Made by a program: the position numbers and the translations under genes
Part shown: positions 1 to 10,291 of the stretch, piece by piece
Layout: each line of letters opens with the position of its first letter
Numbering within the stretch: position 1 is the stretch's first letter
Notes under the pieces: model-generated
Told to the model about the DNA's origin: nothing
Seen by the model: only the letters and a program-made list of their open reading frames with translations
Database searches by the model: none
From: Diphasiastrum complanatum
Taxonomy: Eukaryota > Streptophyta > Lycopodiopsida > Lycopodiales > Lycopodiaceae
Direction of reading: 5' to 3'
Assembly (NCBI GenBank): GCA_029204225.1
Contig: CM055095.1
Span: 33,359,732 to 33,383,802 of the forward strand
Length of the DNA: 24,071 nucleotides

Positions 1-15
1 TAGGCTCTGATACCA
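1..15 (-). other. Primer binding site, initiator tRNA-Met
   Basis: Read on the minus strand this is TGGTATCAGAGCCTA. Its first 13 bases are complementary to the 3' end of plant initiator tRNA-Met, the commonest primer of plant LTR retrotransposons. It directly abuts the LTR at 16-675, so the internal region of this element lies to the left, outside the window. Confidence 0.9.
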
Positions 16-675
16 TGTTGATTTTCACACGTGTGGACTGTCCACTACATGTACTTGTGATCTCCTAAGGTGTGTAGATGCACCAAGATCAAGACTAGAT
101 TGAGATTCAAGATCAATCTTGAATCCTATGGCAAAAACACACTACTACATGCATTCAATCACTTCCAACTCTCACTCACACGTGTGAGAAGTATTCAAAA
201 AATAATCTAAGTAAAAACAAGCTACTCTCCTTGGGTAGAGAGAGAAAATGCATCAAGAGCTCTCGAGTAGAGAGAGAAAGCTAGAAATCCAAAAACTCAC
301 AAAATCCATGAAATCACCAAATCAATTGATTTCAAAATGAGGAGTACAATGATACTAGTAGGTCCACGAGCTACCACTATGCTTAACTATGATTGGACCA
401 CATTTTGTCACCTCTTGATCCTATTGGATCATTGATCTATGCACCTCTTAATTCTATTGGACTATATTCAAGCACACCTCAATTTCCTATTGGACCTCAC
501 AAGGTTCCACCTCTATATCCTATTGGACCTCTTGGAATTCATCAAACAAAAACTTTACACTTGTCTACACTCTAATTAGCAAGTGTTTAGCCTCTTACTC
601 TATTTTGGCTCAATAGTGGCATTACAAGTGGAAATGCATAATTTGCCATCTATGCCAAATTTATTCCTATCAACA
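16..675 (-). mobile_element. LTR (5' LTR) of a minus-strand LTR retrotransposon
   Basis: The 660-bp block begins TGTTGA and ends TCAACA, a perfect 6-bp terminal inverted repeat, and has an initiator-Met primer site at its inner edge. It is therefore the 5' LTR of an element running leftward out of the window. It contains two cacacgtgtg-type G-box palindromes near its left (R/U5) side and a 33-bp-period ATTGGA repeat on the U3 side. The LTR sits inside the LTR of an older chromovirus (676-1116), so it inserted later. A diverged relative in the opposite orientation lies at 18869-19496. No coding potential was seen inside the LTR. The duplicated target at the far end is outside the window. Confidence 0.88.
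392..527 (-). repeat. Phased ATTGGA (CCAAT-box) repeat in LTR U3
   Basis: ATTGGA starts at 392, 423, 456, 489 and 522, giving spacings of 31, 33, 33 and 33 bp. On the element's coding strand each is TCCAAT, a CCAAT-box core. The surrounding bases (ccta before, cctc after) are also partly repeated, so this is a short degenerate minisatellite. It lies in the U3 part of the LTR, where promoter elements belong. A regulatory role is inferred. Confidence 0.75.
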
Positions 676-1116
676 TCCTACACCTAGATGCTTGATGTAA
701 AAAACATAAAACCCCTATATCTAACATAGATAATCTTTTTCAATTCTTCACACCCCATGCACTGGAGCTATCGACATAGTCATGCCTAGTTGAGCCTCCT
801 ACGATAACTGGTGTCCCATACCACCAGCCATCGCACTCGGCTCTCCCTAGCACACATCTCCTAGCTTGGAGATACATCCTAGCTCATGCACATGCTCTCC
901 ATCCACCAACTCTTGGGTAGACTGAATGAATGAAAAGAGGGAAGCCCACCACTATATAGGCATAGCATGGTGAGTCCCACCAAACACAGTCCTGTCAATG
1001 ATACTTGACCACCTAGGATGGTGACACGTGGCATCCCAAGATGTCGATAACGCCAGACCTGCATCATGCCCCTTGCGAGGCCGTCATTGAAGGGCGTATC
1101 ATTATGGTACATAACA
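676..1116 (-). mobile_element. Truncated 3' LTR of a chromovirus
   Basis: On the minus strand this begins TGTTATGTACC directly after a polypurine tract, as a 3' LTR does. A TATA-like ctatatag lies at 951-958. The LTR is cut at 675/676 by the younger LTR, so its 3' end is not in the window. No second copy was found here. Confidence 0.72.
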
Positions 1117-1135
1117 TCTCCCCCCCCCCCCATAA
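1117..1135 (-). other. Polypurine tract of the chromovirus
   Basis: On the minus strand this reads as a run of twelve G (C at 1120-1131) followed by AGA, directly before the LTR start TGTTATG. Polypurine tracts prime plus-strand synthesis and sit at this position in LTR retrotransposons. The G homopolymer is unusually long. Confidence 0.75.
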
Positions 1136-1466
1136 AAACTTCTTTGTATGGGAAAAAATCAGCGAATCTAAGTCTTAAATCATCCTCCTTCTCCTACGTG
1201 TCCTCATCATCTGACTTACCTTTCCAACGAATCAGACGTTTAGAAATCAAACAATTTCTCAGTTGATGTCATCAAGTATCCATGATCCTATCTGGTTCAT
1301 GGGGTACAAAAGCAGTCAAATCATCCAATAGCACTAGATCATCTGTAGGAATCAGATCATCTTTTCCACCAAGTCGCTTCTTTAAACGACTAACATGGAA
1401 TACATGATGAACCTTACTTCCAACAAGGAGTTCTAGTCTATATGCAGCCCTACCAATTTTGTTAAC
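1136..1466 (-). pseudogene. Chromovirus integrase C-terminus and chromodomain, broken
   Basis: The minus strand encodes KIGRAAYRLEL and VFHVSRLKK, the conserved end of the Ty3/gypsy integrase, then LIRWKG and a DDLRLRFADF segment that match the chromodomain of plant chromoviruses. Chromodomains bind methylated histone tails and steer integration to heterochromatin. The single reading frame is interrupted by two adjacent TGA codons (TCA at 1272-1274 and the codon before the chromodomain) and by a TAG where the chromodomain normally has tryptophan. Everything upstream of KIGRAAY is missing: the gypsy element at 1473 begins here, and the sequence beyond that element's other end does not clearly continue the integrase. 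Confidence 0.85.
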
Positions 1467-1467
1467 A

Positions 1468-1472
1468 TAAGA
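1468..1472. repeat. Target site duplication taaga (left copy)
   Basis: taaga directly precedes the LTR start TGTGG at 1473 and recurs at 11501-11505 directly after CCACA. Five bases is the normal Ty3/gypsy duplication length. Confidence 0.8.
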
Positions 1473-2046
1473 TGTGGTGGCCTAGTCGTTATAGATTTCC
1501 ACAAAATCAACGAATTACATAGTATAAAAGGTTTGATCATTCCCCAAGAGAGATAATAATCTCATCTTTTGCATGGTAAATGTATGTATGATGATAAACA
1601 GACTAGAGTGTATAAAGTTCACAATGAATACTACAGCAAAGATATTTGAGTAAATTGGCATCTAGGAACACCAGTGATGAAACGATTTGGTCAAGATTTA
1701 TAATTGTAAGAATTACTTTATCTTTCAGGCTCTTCAGGCATCAGGAAAACAGTCAGAACTGACAGCAACTAGCAATTAGATTCATCAAGCAGAATCACAT
1801 TAGCTAAAAGTTCTTCTTAATTAAACACAGAGAATTAGTTTTTATCGCAGGAAGCAAACAAGACAGAGCCTCAATCAATCCCATTATCTGAACACATAGC
1901 TCATATAGAGTTGAAGGAGTTTTTGCTAAAAGTTATGTTTAACCGCTTCGGCTAATTCCCTCCGCACATTAGTCAGAATTATTACTTGCTGGTGTCGCCT
2001 GAAAATCCATGTTAGAGTAGCTGAAATTCAGTATAACTTAAGAGAA
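1473..2046 (-). repeat. 3' LTR of the gypsy element, truncated inside
   Basis: This matches 10480-11065 over its whole length, starting TGTGGTGGCCTA and ending near cagtataacttaag. The right LTR has about 17 extra bases near 10650 that are absent here. After about 2046 the two copies diverge at once. The right LTR continues for about 435 bp more, so the U3 start of this copy has been deleted. Confidence 0.88.
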
Positions 2047-2190
2047 CTTGTTCTGAACAATGGCAAGGGCGAGGATTCCTTTTTGATGTACAATTAGTCT
2101 AGACCATAAAGTATTTATTTTAGAAAAAAGTCCAAGGCTTCTCCCATTGTTCTTTTGTGTAACCAAAAAGTTTAGGTAAAAAAAGGTAAT

Positions 2191-4160
2191 TCATTCTCCA
2201 TTGGAGTTCTGGACTACAAATGGAGTAAAAAATGTTAGTTTCTGATGAAATGTCTGAAATAATGACCTTAGTAGTGAGTAGACAATCTTGTTTTTCTTTA
2301 CAGCTGCTCCACTTGGTGACGCCTGGGCTTGGTATGGAATGACGCTTAGCGCCTCAGGTTGGTCTTCAGTAGCTTGTACCTCTGCAGCATCCTTGGTTTC
2401 AGTCTATGTTTTTTGATCTCTCAGGATCTGCCTGCAGATGGTATCCGTTTGGATGGCCTTTTCTGACATTACTGGTGTTGGCTCACCTGTCTGCGTCTCC
2501 TGATCTTGTCCTTACATTGGTTCTTCTGCATCAGAAATCTGCATTTGGCCTGATTGGAATTTGGCCTCTTCTAATTCTTCCTTCAGCTTCTCATAAGCAA
2601 TCATTTTCGGCTGCAAATATTGCATCTAGAAGGTTTGGATCATCCTCTCTTGGATTCCCTTCCATGCTACTGGATCAATTCGGTACCTGCCATGAGATAC
2701 GCAGACACCGAGTGTGACTTCGGCGTTGATTCACCACAGTATTGTCTCTTCGGCCTGTTTCTTGTATATCTAATTGTTTTCTTTAACATTTCTGCAAAAT
2801 TTTGCAGTTGGGCAATTGATTCCTGAGCATTGTTAAGTTCATTGCTCAGTTTCGCATTGCTACTCTGAAGGGTAGTTCGCACTCGTCTCTCCTCCTGCAA
2901 AAAAGCCTGCAGGGCCTGAAGTTGTTGTTTAAGCAGTATGTTCTCACTTTCGAAGGAGTTGGACTACTCTTGTATTTCTTCCAACACTTCGAGAGTGGCA
3001 TCCTGCCTTCCTTTCGCTTCTTCAAGCTCTGTATCTTTTTTGCTCAGCTCCGCAAGCTCCTCATTTCTATAGGCCAACTCAGCTTTTGTTTCGCTCAGCT
3101 CTGTATCTTTTTGGGTGAGGTCTGTTCGGACTCTTTCATACTTGGACCCCAGCTTTCTGGATAGCTTCTCCAAGCTAGCAAGATGCTGAATAGCTGCCCG
3201 AGTATCTGGCAATAGTATTCCAAAAACTTTTTGATATAACTCGGCATCGAGGTTTGGTTCCTCGACATCGCTTTCGCTGCCCTACTGGTCATCGAAAAGT
3301 TATTCTGTTCCTTGTGGTTCTGGCTCTTGTGGTATTTCAGCCTGATTATGCTCCTGATCAGCAGTGTCCTCTGCCTCCTCTTTTGCATTACTATTTTCTT
3401 CTTTGTTGGATAGTGGTGTGTACTGGGATGATGGCGAAGTCATCCTCATCGTGCTCCCTTGACTTGATGATGATTATGTGGCTGCTACGGTGGCTGCCTT
3501 TGATGTCTGCATCTGGGATTCCACCTCAATTGATGGTGCTATCTCTGGTAGTACTGGTGCAATCCTGATATCCTCATGCACTGTCAGCACACCAGCATGC
3601 ATACATAAAACGCCCATCTGCTGACCCAGCCTGGAGAACTGATTAACTTTTATTGATTTACAAAATTGCTTGAAAACAATTTGTCCAAAGGCAATTTGTT
3701 CTCCATTTAAAGCTCTTAGCAGGTATCCCATATTGGTATTTGAAATTGTGTACTCTTGCTCCGGTAAGAAGATAGAAACAAGAGCAAATCGAACGAAGCT
3801 CTTGAGATTGGGGTCTCCTATGTAAGAGAGTTTGTATCCCCGTTTCTCAAGATAAGCCTCTTCTTGAAAAGCTCCGCTCTCCGCAATGAAATTTGGTTTA
3901 GTAATTGACATACTGCCGTCCATTGGCAATCCTAAGGCACGATAGTAAAACCCCTCTGTGATAACAATCTCTTGATTGCGGACGGTTGTAGAAATATGTC
4001 CTTCTTCTGTTTCGTCCAAATTGTGGATCAGCTCATAACATAAATCAGTAAGAATTACTGATGGATTGAATTGAAGAAGACTTTCAATTTGTGCTCGAAC
4101 AACTAGTGGTTGTAATACTGGTATCACTAGCTTTGGGTGCGTTTTGAATACAATCACCAT
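2191..4160 (-). pseudogene. Extra 3' ORF (env position), globular plus coiled coil, broken
   Basis: This lies after integrase and before the 3' LTR, where Athila-type elements carry an additional or env-like ORF. From the ATG at 4160 a frame of about 650 codons can be followed. The first 230 residues are globular (GFYYRALGLPMDG, LLRALNGEQIAFGQIVFKQF). An acidic Ser/Glu-rich linker follows, then a long heptad-type coiled coil (about 3190-2670), then a Gln/Glu/Thr-rich tail ending at a TGA at 2191-2193. In-frame stops occur at 3474-3476, 3300-3302, 3282-3284 and 2964-2966, with one frameshift near 2650. No signal peptide or clear membrane segment is seen, so it does not look like a classical envelope protein. 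Some plant transposon-associated proteins have a similar plan; the exact family is not recognised. Confidence 0.72.
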
Positions 4161-4729
4161 AGTGCTTGTAGATGTAAACGAGCGATGGCAGACAAGAACT
4201 TGATCGCAACAATTCGCAATTCGGAGAGCAAGAGTGATGGAAAGTGGAAGCAACAACAACTGAAGTGTTTGAGGTTTTAGGATGTATTGATGGTATTTCG
4301 ACAGATTAGACTAATATTAAATGGAAGCGTGTCCTTCGTTTTGAAGGTACATACTCAATAATAAAGTGGCTAGTCCTAAAAACAAAAATAAATAAATAAA
4401 CAAAATACACGAATGTTTTGCTTGGTAAATCAAAGCGAAAATTATTATGCAAAACATGCGAAGGTGTCGGAAAGTAGAAAATCTTGAAAAATGCAAACGT
4501 AAGTGTCACAATTTTCGTATTTCTAAACTGGTAAATTCCAATGTAGTGTCGGATTTTTCGCAAAGTATAAAATGTAGTGAAGGTCTCGGGTTTTTCGCAA
4601 TACAAACAATGCAGCATGCTTCAGCATTTTCACTAAAATGTAAACTAGTTTCGGCATTTTCGCTAATACTTCGATAAAAATAATAATTGGACAAAAAATG
4701 ACGGCCTTCAAAAACTGATATATCGGACA
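4161..4729. other. Non-coding spacer between integrase and the 3' ORF
   Basis: This stretch is AT-rich with no supported coding sequence. It contains repeated short motifs of the type tcgg..tttcgc / ttttcgcaa(t), for example near 4552, 4588, 4626 and 4655, which suggest a small degenerate tandem repeat. Such spacers precede the additional ORF in Athila/Tat elements. No splice site could be assigned. Confidence 0.4.
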
Positions 4730-6039
4730 TTAGTCATAGTAGCACTTCACCCTTGAACCATTTACTCGAGTGTCAAGTAAATGTCCTTGGAGATCAGCTA
4801 ACTGAAGTGATCCATTATTAAAAACTTCTATAACTTTATACGGTCTCATCCATCTGGTATGTAATTTTTCAAGAAACAACATGTGTCTGTTATCATACAG
4901 AAGCACATAGTCCCCTTGTTTAATTTTTATTTTCTTGATGGATTGATCAAAAATTTCTTTTATTTTATTCTGAACTCGTTCAGTCTCGATTAATGAAAGA
5001 CGACGATCCTCTTCCAGTTGCGTCAAAGAAATCATCTGCTCCCAGAGACTATCGTGTTCATCCATTCGCTCTTTATTACTAATGCGAAACGTCGGAACTT
5101 CGAATTCTATCGGTAGTATGGGATGCATTCCATACACAAGATAATATGGAGTCTGCCTAATTGTAATCTTTTCAGCAGTTCTATATGCCCATAAGACAGA
5201 TGGTAACTTCTGATCCCAATCAAAAGAATGTGTTTCTGTTACTTTATTCAAAATTTTACATAGAATTCCATTGTCCGCTCCGTAAGCCCATTTGCTTTTT
5301 GATTATATGGAGTGGTTTGACGATGTGTAATAGAAAAATATGACAACATGGCTTCTATGGTTTGATTAAGGAAATTGATTCCCCTATCGCTAACGAGTTC
5401 TAAGGGACAACCATATCGCGTGATAATATTTTGGAATAAAAACTTTGCTATAGTCTTAACATCGTTCTTAATTGTGGCTTCGGCCTCTACCATCTTGGTA
5501 GCAAAGTCCGTGGCAACGAGTATGTAACGACGACGAGTTTTACGCGTGATCGGTTTAATAGGCCATACAAAATCTATCTCTCACTTCTCAAAGAGCGCTA
5601 AGGGAATAATTGGAGTAAGCGGCCAATGTGTTGCGAAGCTGGGTTTCCCCATCCTCTGGCATGCATCACATTTTTTAATGGATAATTTAACATCTCTATA
5701 GATGGTAGGCCACCAATATTTAACATTGAAAAAAAAAATTGCAGTGTTTTTGAGAGCATAGTGACCCCCCGAATCTTCCTCATGTAATGCACTTATTACA
5801 TCTGTTGTCTCGGTTGGTTCTAAACATCGGAGGAGACTATCGTCAGCCTCTAATTTATACAATATACTATTTACAATCGTGTAAGGTCCTACCTTAGAAA
5901 GAAAAACAATTTTTTGATGTTTATTAAAATGTTCCGGATATATCTGGTCCTATAAAAAATTAATAACGTCCCTATAAATTGATGTTTCTGATTGAATACG
6001 CATTATATGTTCATCTGGAAATTCATCAGAAATGGGTTC
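4730..6039 (-). pseudogene. Integrase of the gypsy element, broken
   Basis: The linker starts at EPISDEFPDE (6039). The HHCC zinc finger is intact (LHEE, GGHY, KKCDACQR, about 5790-5650). The catalytic core follows, with the first Asp in IDFVWPI, the second in SDRGINF and the Glu in NGLTE, so all three catalytic residues can be read. The C-terminal part holds LHTRWMRPYKV and NGSLQLADLQG; the usual Gly of the GPY module is Arg. A TGA at 5581-5583 falls where integrases have tryptophan, just before the first catalytic Asp, and a one-base frameshift lies near 5255. Integrase inserts the cDNA into the host genome. No chromodomain follows. Confidence 0.9.
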
Positions 6040-7183
6040 TATATACATAGAACTTTTTAGCCCAATTTGGAGGTCTAACCCCAGTGGCTTCTGCTAATGA
6101 CTGTTTCAATTGATCAAAACCTTGCTGATGGTCCTGTGTCCAATGGTACTCAACAGATTTTTTTAGTAAACTTGTTAAAAAAGTTACTATTATAGCATAA
6201 TCTTTAATTATCCTCCGATAGTAACCTACATGTCCTAGAAAACCTCTAAGCTCTCTTAAATTGGTTGGTTCTAATAATTCTAAAATCATTTTTATTTTTT
6301 CGATGTCGGCTTGTTTACCATCCTTCGAAATTTTATGCCCTAAAAGGATGCCTTGCCTCATCCCAAAGTAACACTTAGCTGGATGCAGTTTAAGAGATGT
6401 CACTTGACATCTTCTCAATGTTTTCTCTAATGCATCTAAAAGGCTTTTAGTTGATGAAGAGACACAAAAGTCATCCATAAAAATTTCTAAAAACTTTCTT
6501 AAAATTTTTTGAAAAATATTTGTCATCATACGTTGGAATGTGGCAGGTGCATTACAAAGACCAAAGGGCATTCACGTATATGCGTACGTCCCCCAATCAG
6601 TGGTGAAAGTAGTTTTGGATCTATCTTCCTCTTTTATAAAAACTTGGTTATAACTTGAGAATCTGTCTAAAAAACTATAACGTTCATGTCCAACTACCTG
6701 GTCAAGAATGGTATCTGTATACGGCAGAGGATGATAATCCTTTGCTGTGGTAGCATTTAGTTTTCTAAAATCATGACAAACTCTAATCTTGCCCATCTTC
6801 TTCTTAGGTACTATAACTATTGGTGACACTCACTCACTGCTTAGAACAGGATATATAATACCCGCTCTAAGACATCTATCTAATTCGTCTTTTACTAATA
6901 AGGAGTACTTTGGATTCAATCTATATTGGCGTTGCCTAACAGGTATTGTTCCTTGAATGAGATCTATTCTATGTTCACCCCATTTAACTGGTATACCTAT
7001 TAAATCATCCATCGGCCAAGCAAACACATTTTGGTATTTTTGAAAAAGCAATATATACTCTTCATGTTCTTGGTCCGATTGATGTTTATATAGATTCAAA
7101 GTCTTACCTTTATTAGTTTCTATTTCTACAGAATCTGTTTTATCTACCATCCCCTCGGTCAGACTTGCTCTGGTTCCACCCAA
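6040..7183 (-). pseudogene. Reverse transcriptase of the gypsy element, broken, RNase H missing
   Basis: RT motifs appear in order on one frame: the entry region (FAWPMDDLIGI), SPIVIVPKKK, IRVCHDFRKLN, a FLD motif, MPFGLCNAPATFQRMM, the catalytic FMDD in place of the usual YxDD start, LGHKISKDG and LRGFLGHVGYYRR. Stops are TGA at 6830-6832, in a position usually Trp, and TGA at 6572-6574, in a position usually Arg. The frame reaches KKFYVY, the start of RNase H, then jumps within a codon or two to the integrase linker EPISDEF in another frame. The RNase H domain, normally about 120 residues or more, is therefore deleted. The enzyme copies element RNA into DNA inside the particle. Confidence 0.92.
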
Positions 7184-7232
7184 AACTTCTCTCGACTCGG
7201 ATGTTGTCGGTATGTCTACTTCCTCATCAATC

Positions 7233-8489
7233 TCATAGCAATTCTATGAAATTGATCCATGATTCAGCAGGTCTAGCTAACTCCTCACCCCATCTCAAAA
7301 GGTGAGCCCCTATTGGACTGGCTGTGAGAATACTTGGAAAAAATATATGTTTGGTAGACCAATTTATAATAGCATCTGCTTGATATAACCATGGTCTTCC
7401 ACATAATATCGAATAAGGTGGTGTACCTACTGGATTTATGACAAGGAAATTCATAACAAACGTCTCTGTCTCTATAACTACGGTAATACCTTTTAGCTCG
7501 CCTACTGGTATACATTTAGTCGCATCTGCTAAATGGATTTCGTGATAAGTGATAGGTTGTATCTGGTTTTCTAATCCTAATTCTTTAACCATTGTTTTCG
7601 TTACTAGGTTGATACTAGATCCTGAGTCTATTAGTATTTTATCTATGGTCTGATCTCCTATGATCGCACTAATCTCTGGAACTCCACAATCTCCTCTATC
7701 TACATATTCTACTCTAATACTGTATGCAGGTATTCTTAATGTAACTAACATCTCCCCTTCCTCAGTCCCTACTGATTGAAGCCCTTCTTCCTTCGAAGTA
7801 TAGCTCGAGGAAGATGTAGGTGTCTCACCTTCGTACTTATCTTTTTCCCATGATATGGAAATTCTTTTATGACTTTTTCCTGTCGGTGTCTCCATCTGGT
7901 CTCTGAAGGTAATCTTCTTTTTCTTCCAGTGGGTTATAACATCGGCCTGATAGAGCCATGGTCGTCCTAATAACACTCTATATGATGATTGTCTCGTAGT
8001 TTTTAACATTATAAAATCCATAAGAAACTTATGGTCTCCAATATAAACTGTAACATGAGATAGTTCTCCTATTGGTGATCTTCTAGTTGCATCGGCTAAT
8101 CTTAAATGTCTTAAAGTAGGTGCTATTCTATAATAAATGCCTAATTCATATGATGTTTCTTTAGTCATTATATTTATACTAGATCCAGAATCTATGGGTA
8201 CATTATCTAAGATGCAGCCATTAATTACTACTTGAATCTCTGGTTGGCCTTCATCACCATAATTAACTAATCCTATGTTGACTACTGATAACTTTGCTTT
8301 TCTTCTCTTTTTATTTTGCAAAAATTGCTTAATTTCTTTTTTATAATATTGGTTATCGTCTAATAACTGTTTAAAAGTTATATTGGGCATTCTAGAAACA
8401 AGGTCTTCGACAATATTATAAGAATGATTTGTAAGTGGCGACAGATCTCTAGGTATTTCACTACTTATAACTGGATCTGAAAATGTCAC
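7233..8489 (-). CDS. Duplicated retropepsin-like protease segment
   Basis: This 418-residue open stretch holds two copies of the same aspartic protease domain. Copy 1 has IDSGSS at residues 99-104, LADAT at 131-135 and GRPWLYQAD at 175-183. Copy 2 has IDSGSS at 287-292, LADAT at 320-324 and GRPWLYQAD at 364-372. The second catalytic Asp is near base 7628 and the first near 8192. A Ser/Glu-rich linker of about 60 residues separates them. Retropepsins act as dimers and most elements encode one domain; a tandem pair could fold as an intramolecular dimer. The frame is shared with the gag C-terminus, so gag and protease were one polyprotein, while RT lies in another frame. Confidence 0.88.
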   Translation of the reverse strand: MTFSDPVISSEIPRDLSPLTNHSYNIVEDLVSRMPNITFKQLLDDNQYYKKEIKQFLQNKKRRKAKLSVVNIGLVNYGDEGQPEIQVVINGCILDNVPIDSGSSINIMTKETSYELGIYYRIAPTLRHLRLADATRRSPIGELSHVTVYIGDHKFLMDFIMLKTTRQSSYRVLLGRPWLYQADVITHWKKKKITFRDQMETPTGKSHKRISISWEKDKYEGETPTSSSSYTSKEEGLQSVGTEEGEMLVTLRIPAYSIRVEYVDRGDCGVPEISAIIGDQTIDKILIDSGSSINLVTKTMVKELGLENQIQPITYHEIHLADATKCIPVGELKGITVVIETETFVMNFLVINPVGTPPYSILCGRPWLYQADAIINWSTKHIFFPSILTASPIGAHLLRWGEELARPAESWINFIELL

Positions 8490-8885
8490 TTTTTTAACTT
8501 TTCTAGTTTCTTCGTCTATAAGCTTCTTAGCTTCTGAACTAATATCAACATCATACTATTTTCCATTAGACTTATCAAGCTTTAATTCTTTATTACTAGA
8601 AATTTTTACTAGCTGTTCTGTGCTTTTTTTTGTCGCGTTTTTCACAGTTTTCACAATTTTTGTCTTAGTTTTCTTCGTATCTTTAAGAGTTAAAGAATCT
8701 TTACTACTTCTTGTAGTTACTTTATTTATTTTTTCCTCTAAATCTGGCCATTGATGAACTTAATCTAATAATTCAGACTCTACTTCTATCCTCTGAACTA
8801 TCATGTCAATGTTAGTCTTAGATGGCCGAAGGTCGTCTTTCCTAGGCGAGTTTACAAACCTTGGTTTAGACCGTGGCTGTTGTGG
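8490..8885 (-). pseudogene. Linker between gag zinc knuckles and protease
   Basis: This continues the frame of the gag C-terminus and protease, with stops at 8886-8888, near 8760 and near 8558. It is Lys/Ser/Thr-rich (for example KDTKKTKTKIVKTVKNATKK) and low in complexity. Basic linkers of this kind are common next to nucleocapsid regions. No domain is recognised. Confidence 0.6.
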
Positions 8886-10291
8886 CTAAGGATATTCAGT
8901 AGTGACATGCCCTTCGCCTTTACAGTTAGCGCAGAGCGGCACATATCCTGCTGATCTCCTGGGTTCAGGGCAATTAGGTGAATAGTGACCCGGGGCTCTG
9001 CAATTGTAGCACGAACCCCTTACTCTGGTTGGTGGAGTGGAATCTCGTGTTCCGCCCCTTCGCAAAATAGTGTACTGTTGACCAGTATGCTGTTTCGGTA
9101 TCATAGTTTTTTGGTTAGTAGGAGTTGCAGTATAAGCTACCTCTTCATGATTATTAATCGAACAGAGGAATAGTTCCTCTTTTAAATAATTAGTCTGTAA
9201 ACTGGGATAGTTGGTCTTAGAATGACCTTCCTTCCCACACGCGGTACACCAAACATTGGCGTTAGGCTTCGCCTTCTTTCGCTTGGCTTTAACATCAGAT
9301 ATTTGGACCTTTAGATCACTCATTTCTCATGTTAACAACTCAACACTTTTCCTTAATGGATCTATCTTTTCGGATTTCTCCATTCTTTTCTTTCTTTCTG
9401 AGTTCCTATTCTTAGTTTTCCTATAAGAAGATTCTTCTTCCGATGAAGAAGAATAAGATGAATACTCAAAAGATTCTTCCATATCCACTGAGTCAGATTC
9501 TGATTCAGACTCAGTAGATGTTTCAGATTCTTCTGTTCGTTTAAATTTGTATTTTTTACTACTTTTTCTTTCATTTCTCCGTCTACGAGACATTCGAGAG
9601 GTTTCGTAATTCTCGACAGAGGCAATGACATCTTCCAAAGAAGTCATCAAACCTTGTTGACAATAACGATCCATTTTCTTAGGCAAACCACCCAAGAACC
9701 ATTTATTTTGCATAGGAACTGGATACTGGACTCCTAACTTTCCTATTAAATTCTTAACCCTACGAGTATATTTCCTAAGTGATTCCTTTGTATCTCCCTA
9801 AACTGTTTAAGGAATGCTGGTTTTAAAGCATTCCAAGTATTAACTGTTTCTGGTACTAATTGACTGTACCAAATCCTAGTCTGCTTCTGTAGAAGACCTG
9901 GCAAAATTCTAACTTTATCCTTGTCCGTCTGCTCTTTGTTTGCTATGGTAATGGATTCAAATTGTGACATATAACTATCCGCATCTTCAGATGATGATCC
10001 CTTAAAGAAATCATATCTGATTTTTGTAGATGTGGGTGGTGCTGGATTAGCCATATTAACAGATGGTGGTGAACTAGATGAACTTGGAGGATCTGAATCT
10101 AAACTTCGCTCAGACAAAGAGTCTGAACTTGGTTCGGAAGTAGGATCAGATGAATCTGATTCAGGTGAATCTGTAGAACTTGGTGTTTCAACGGACCTTT
10201 CCTCAAATGAATCTACAAATGTTGTAGTAGCATGTAAAAGATCATTAAACGCTTCAGGTGTTAATCTTGTTCTAACTGGTGAGTTTTGCAA
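8886..10291 (-). pseudogene. Gag (capsid and nucleocapsid), broken
   Basis: The N-terminal part is Ser/Asp/Glu-rich (about residues 35-85). The plant retrotransposon gag core follows (FFKGSSSEDADSYMSQFE, WYSQLVPETVNTWNALKPAF). A one-base frameshift near 9800 moves the reading to a second frame (YTRRVKNLIGKLG, NKWFLGGLPKKMD), which runs through a Ser/Glu/Lys-rich region to three CCHC zinc knuckles (about 9260-8886). Only the middle knuckle, CYNCRAPGHYSPNC, is complete; the first and third have Tyr in place of the last Cys. A stop at 9324-9326 interrupts the frame. Gag forms the particle and binds element RNA. The original start codon is unclear: the open stretch begins at TTG after a TAG. Confidence 0.87.

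Noticed and set aside
879-1266. Overlapping open stretches on both strands around the C-run
   Set aside because: They lie in the chromovirus LTR and across the PPT and have no protein features.
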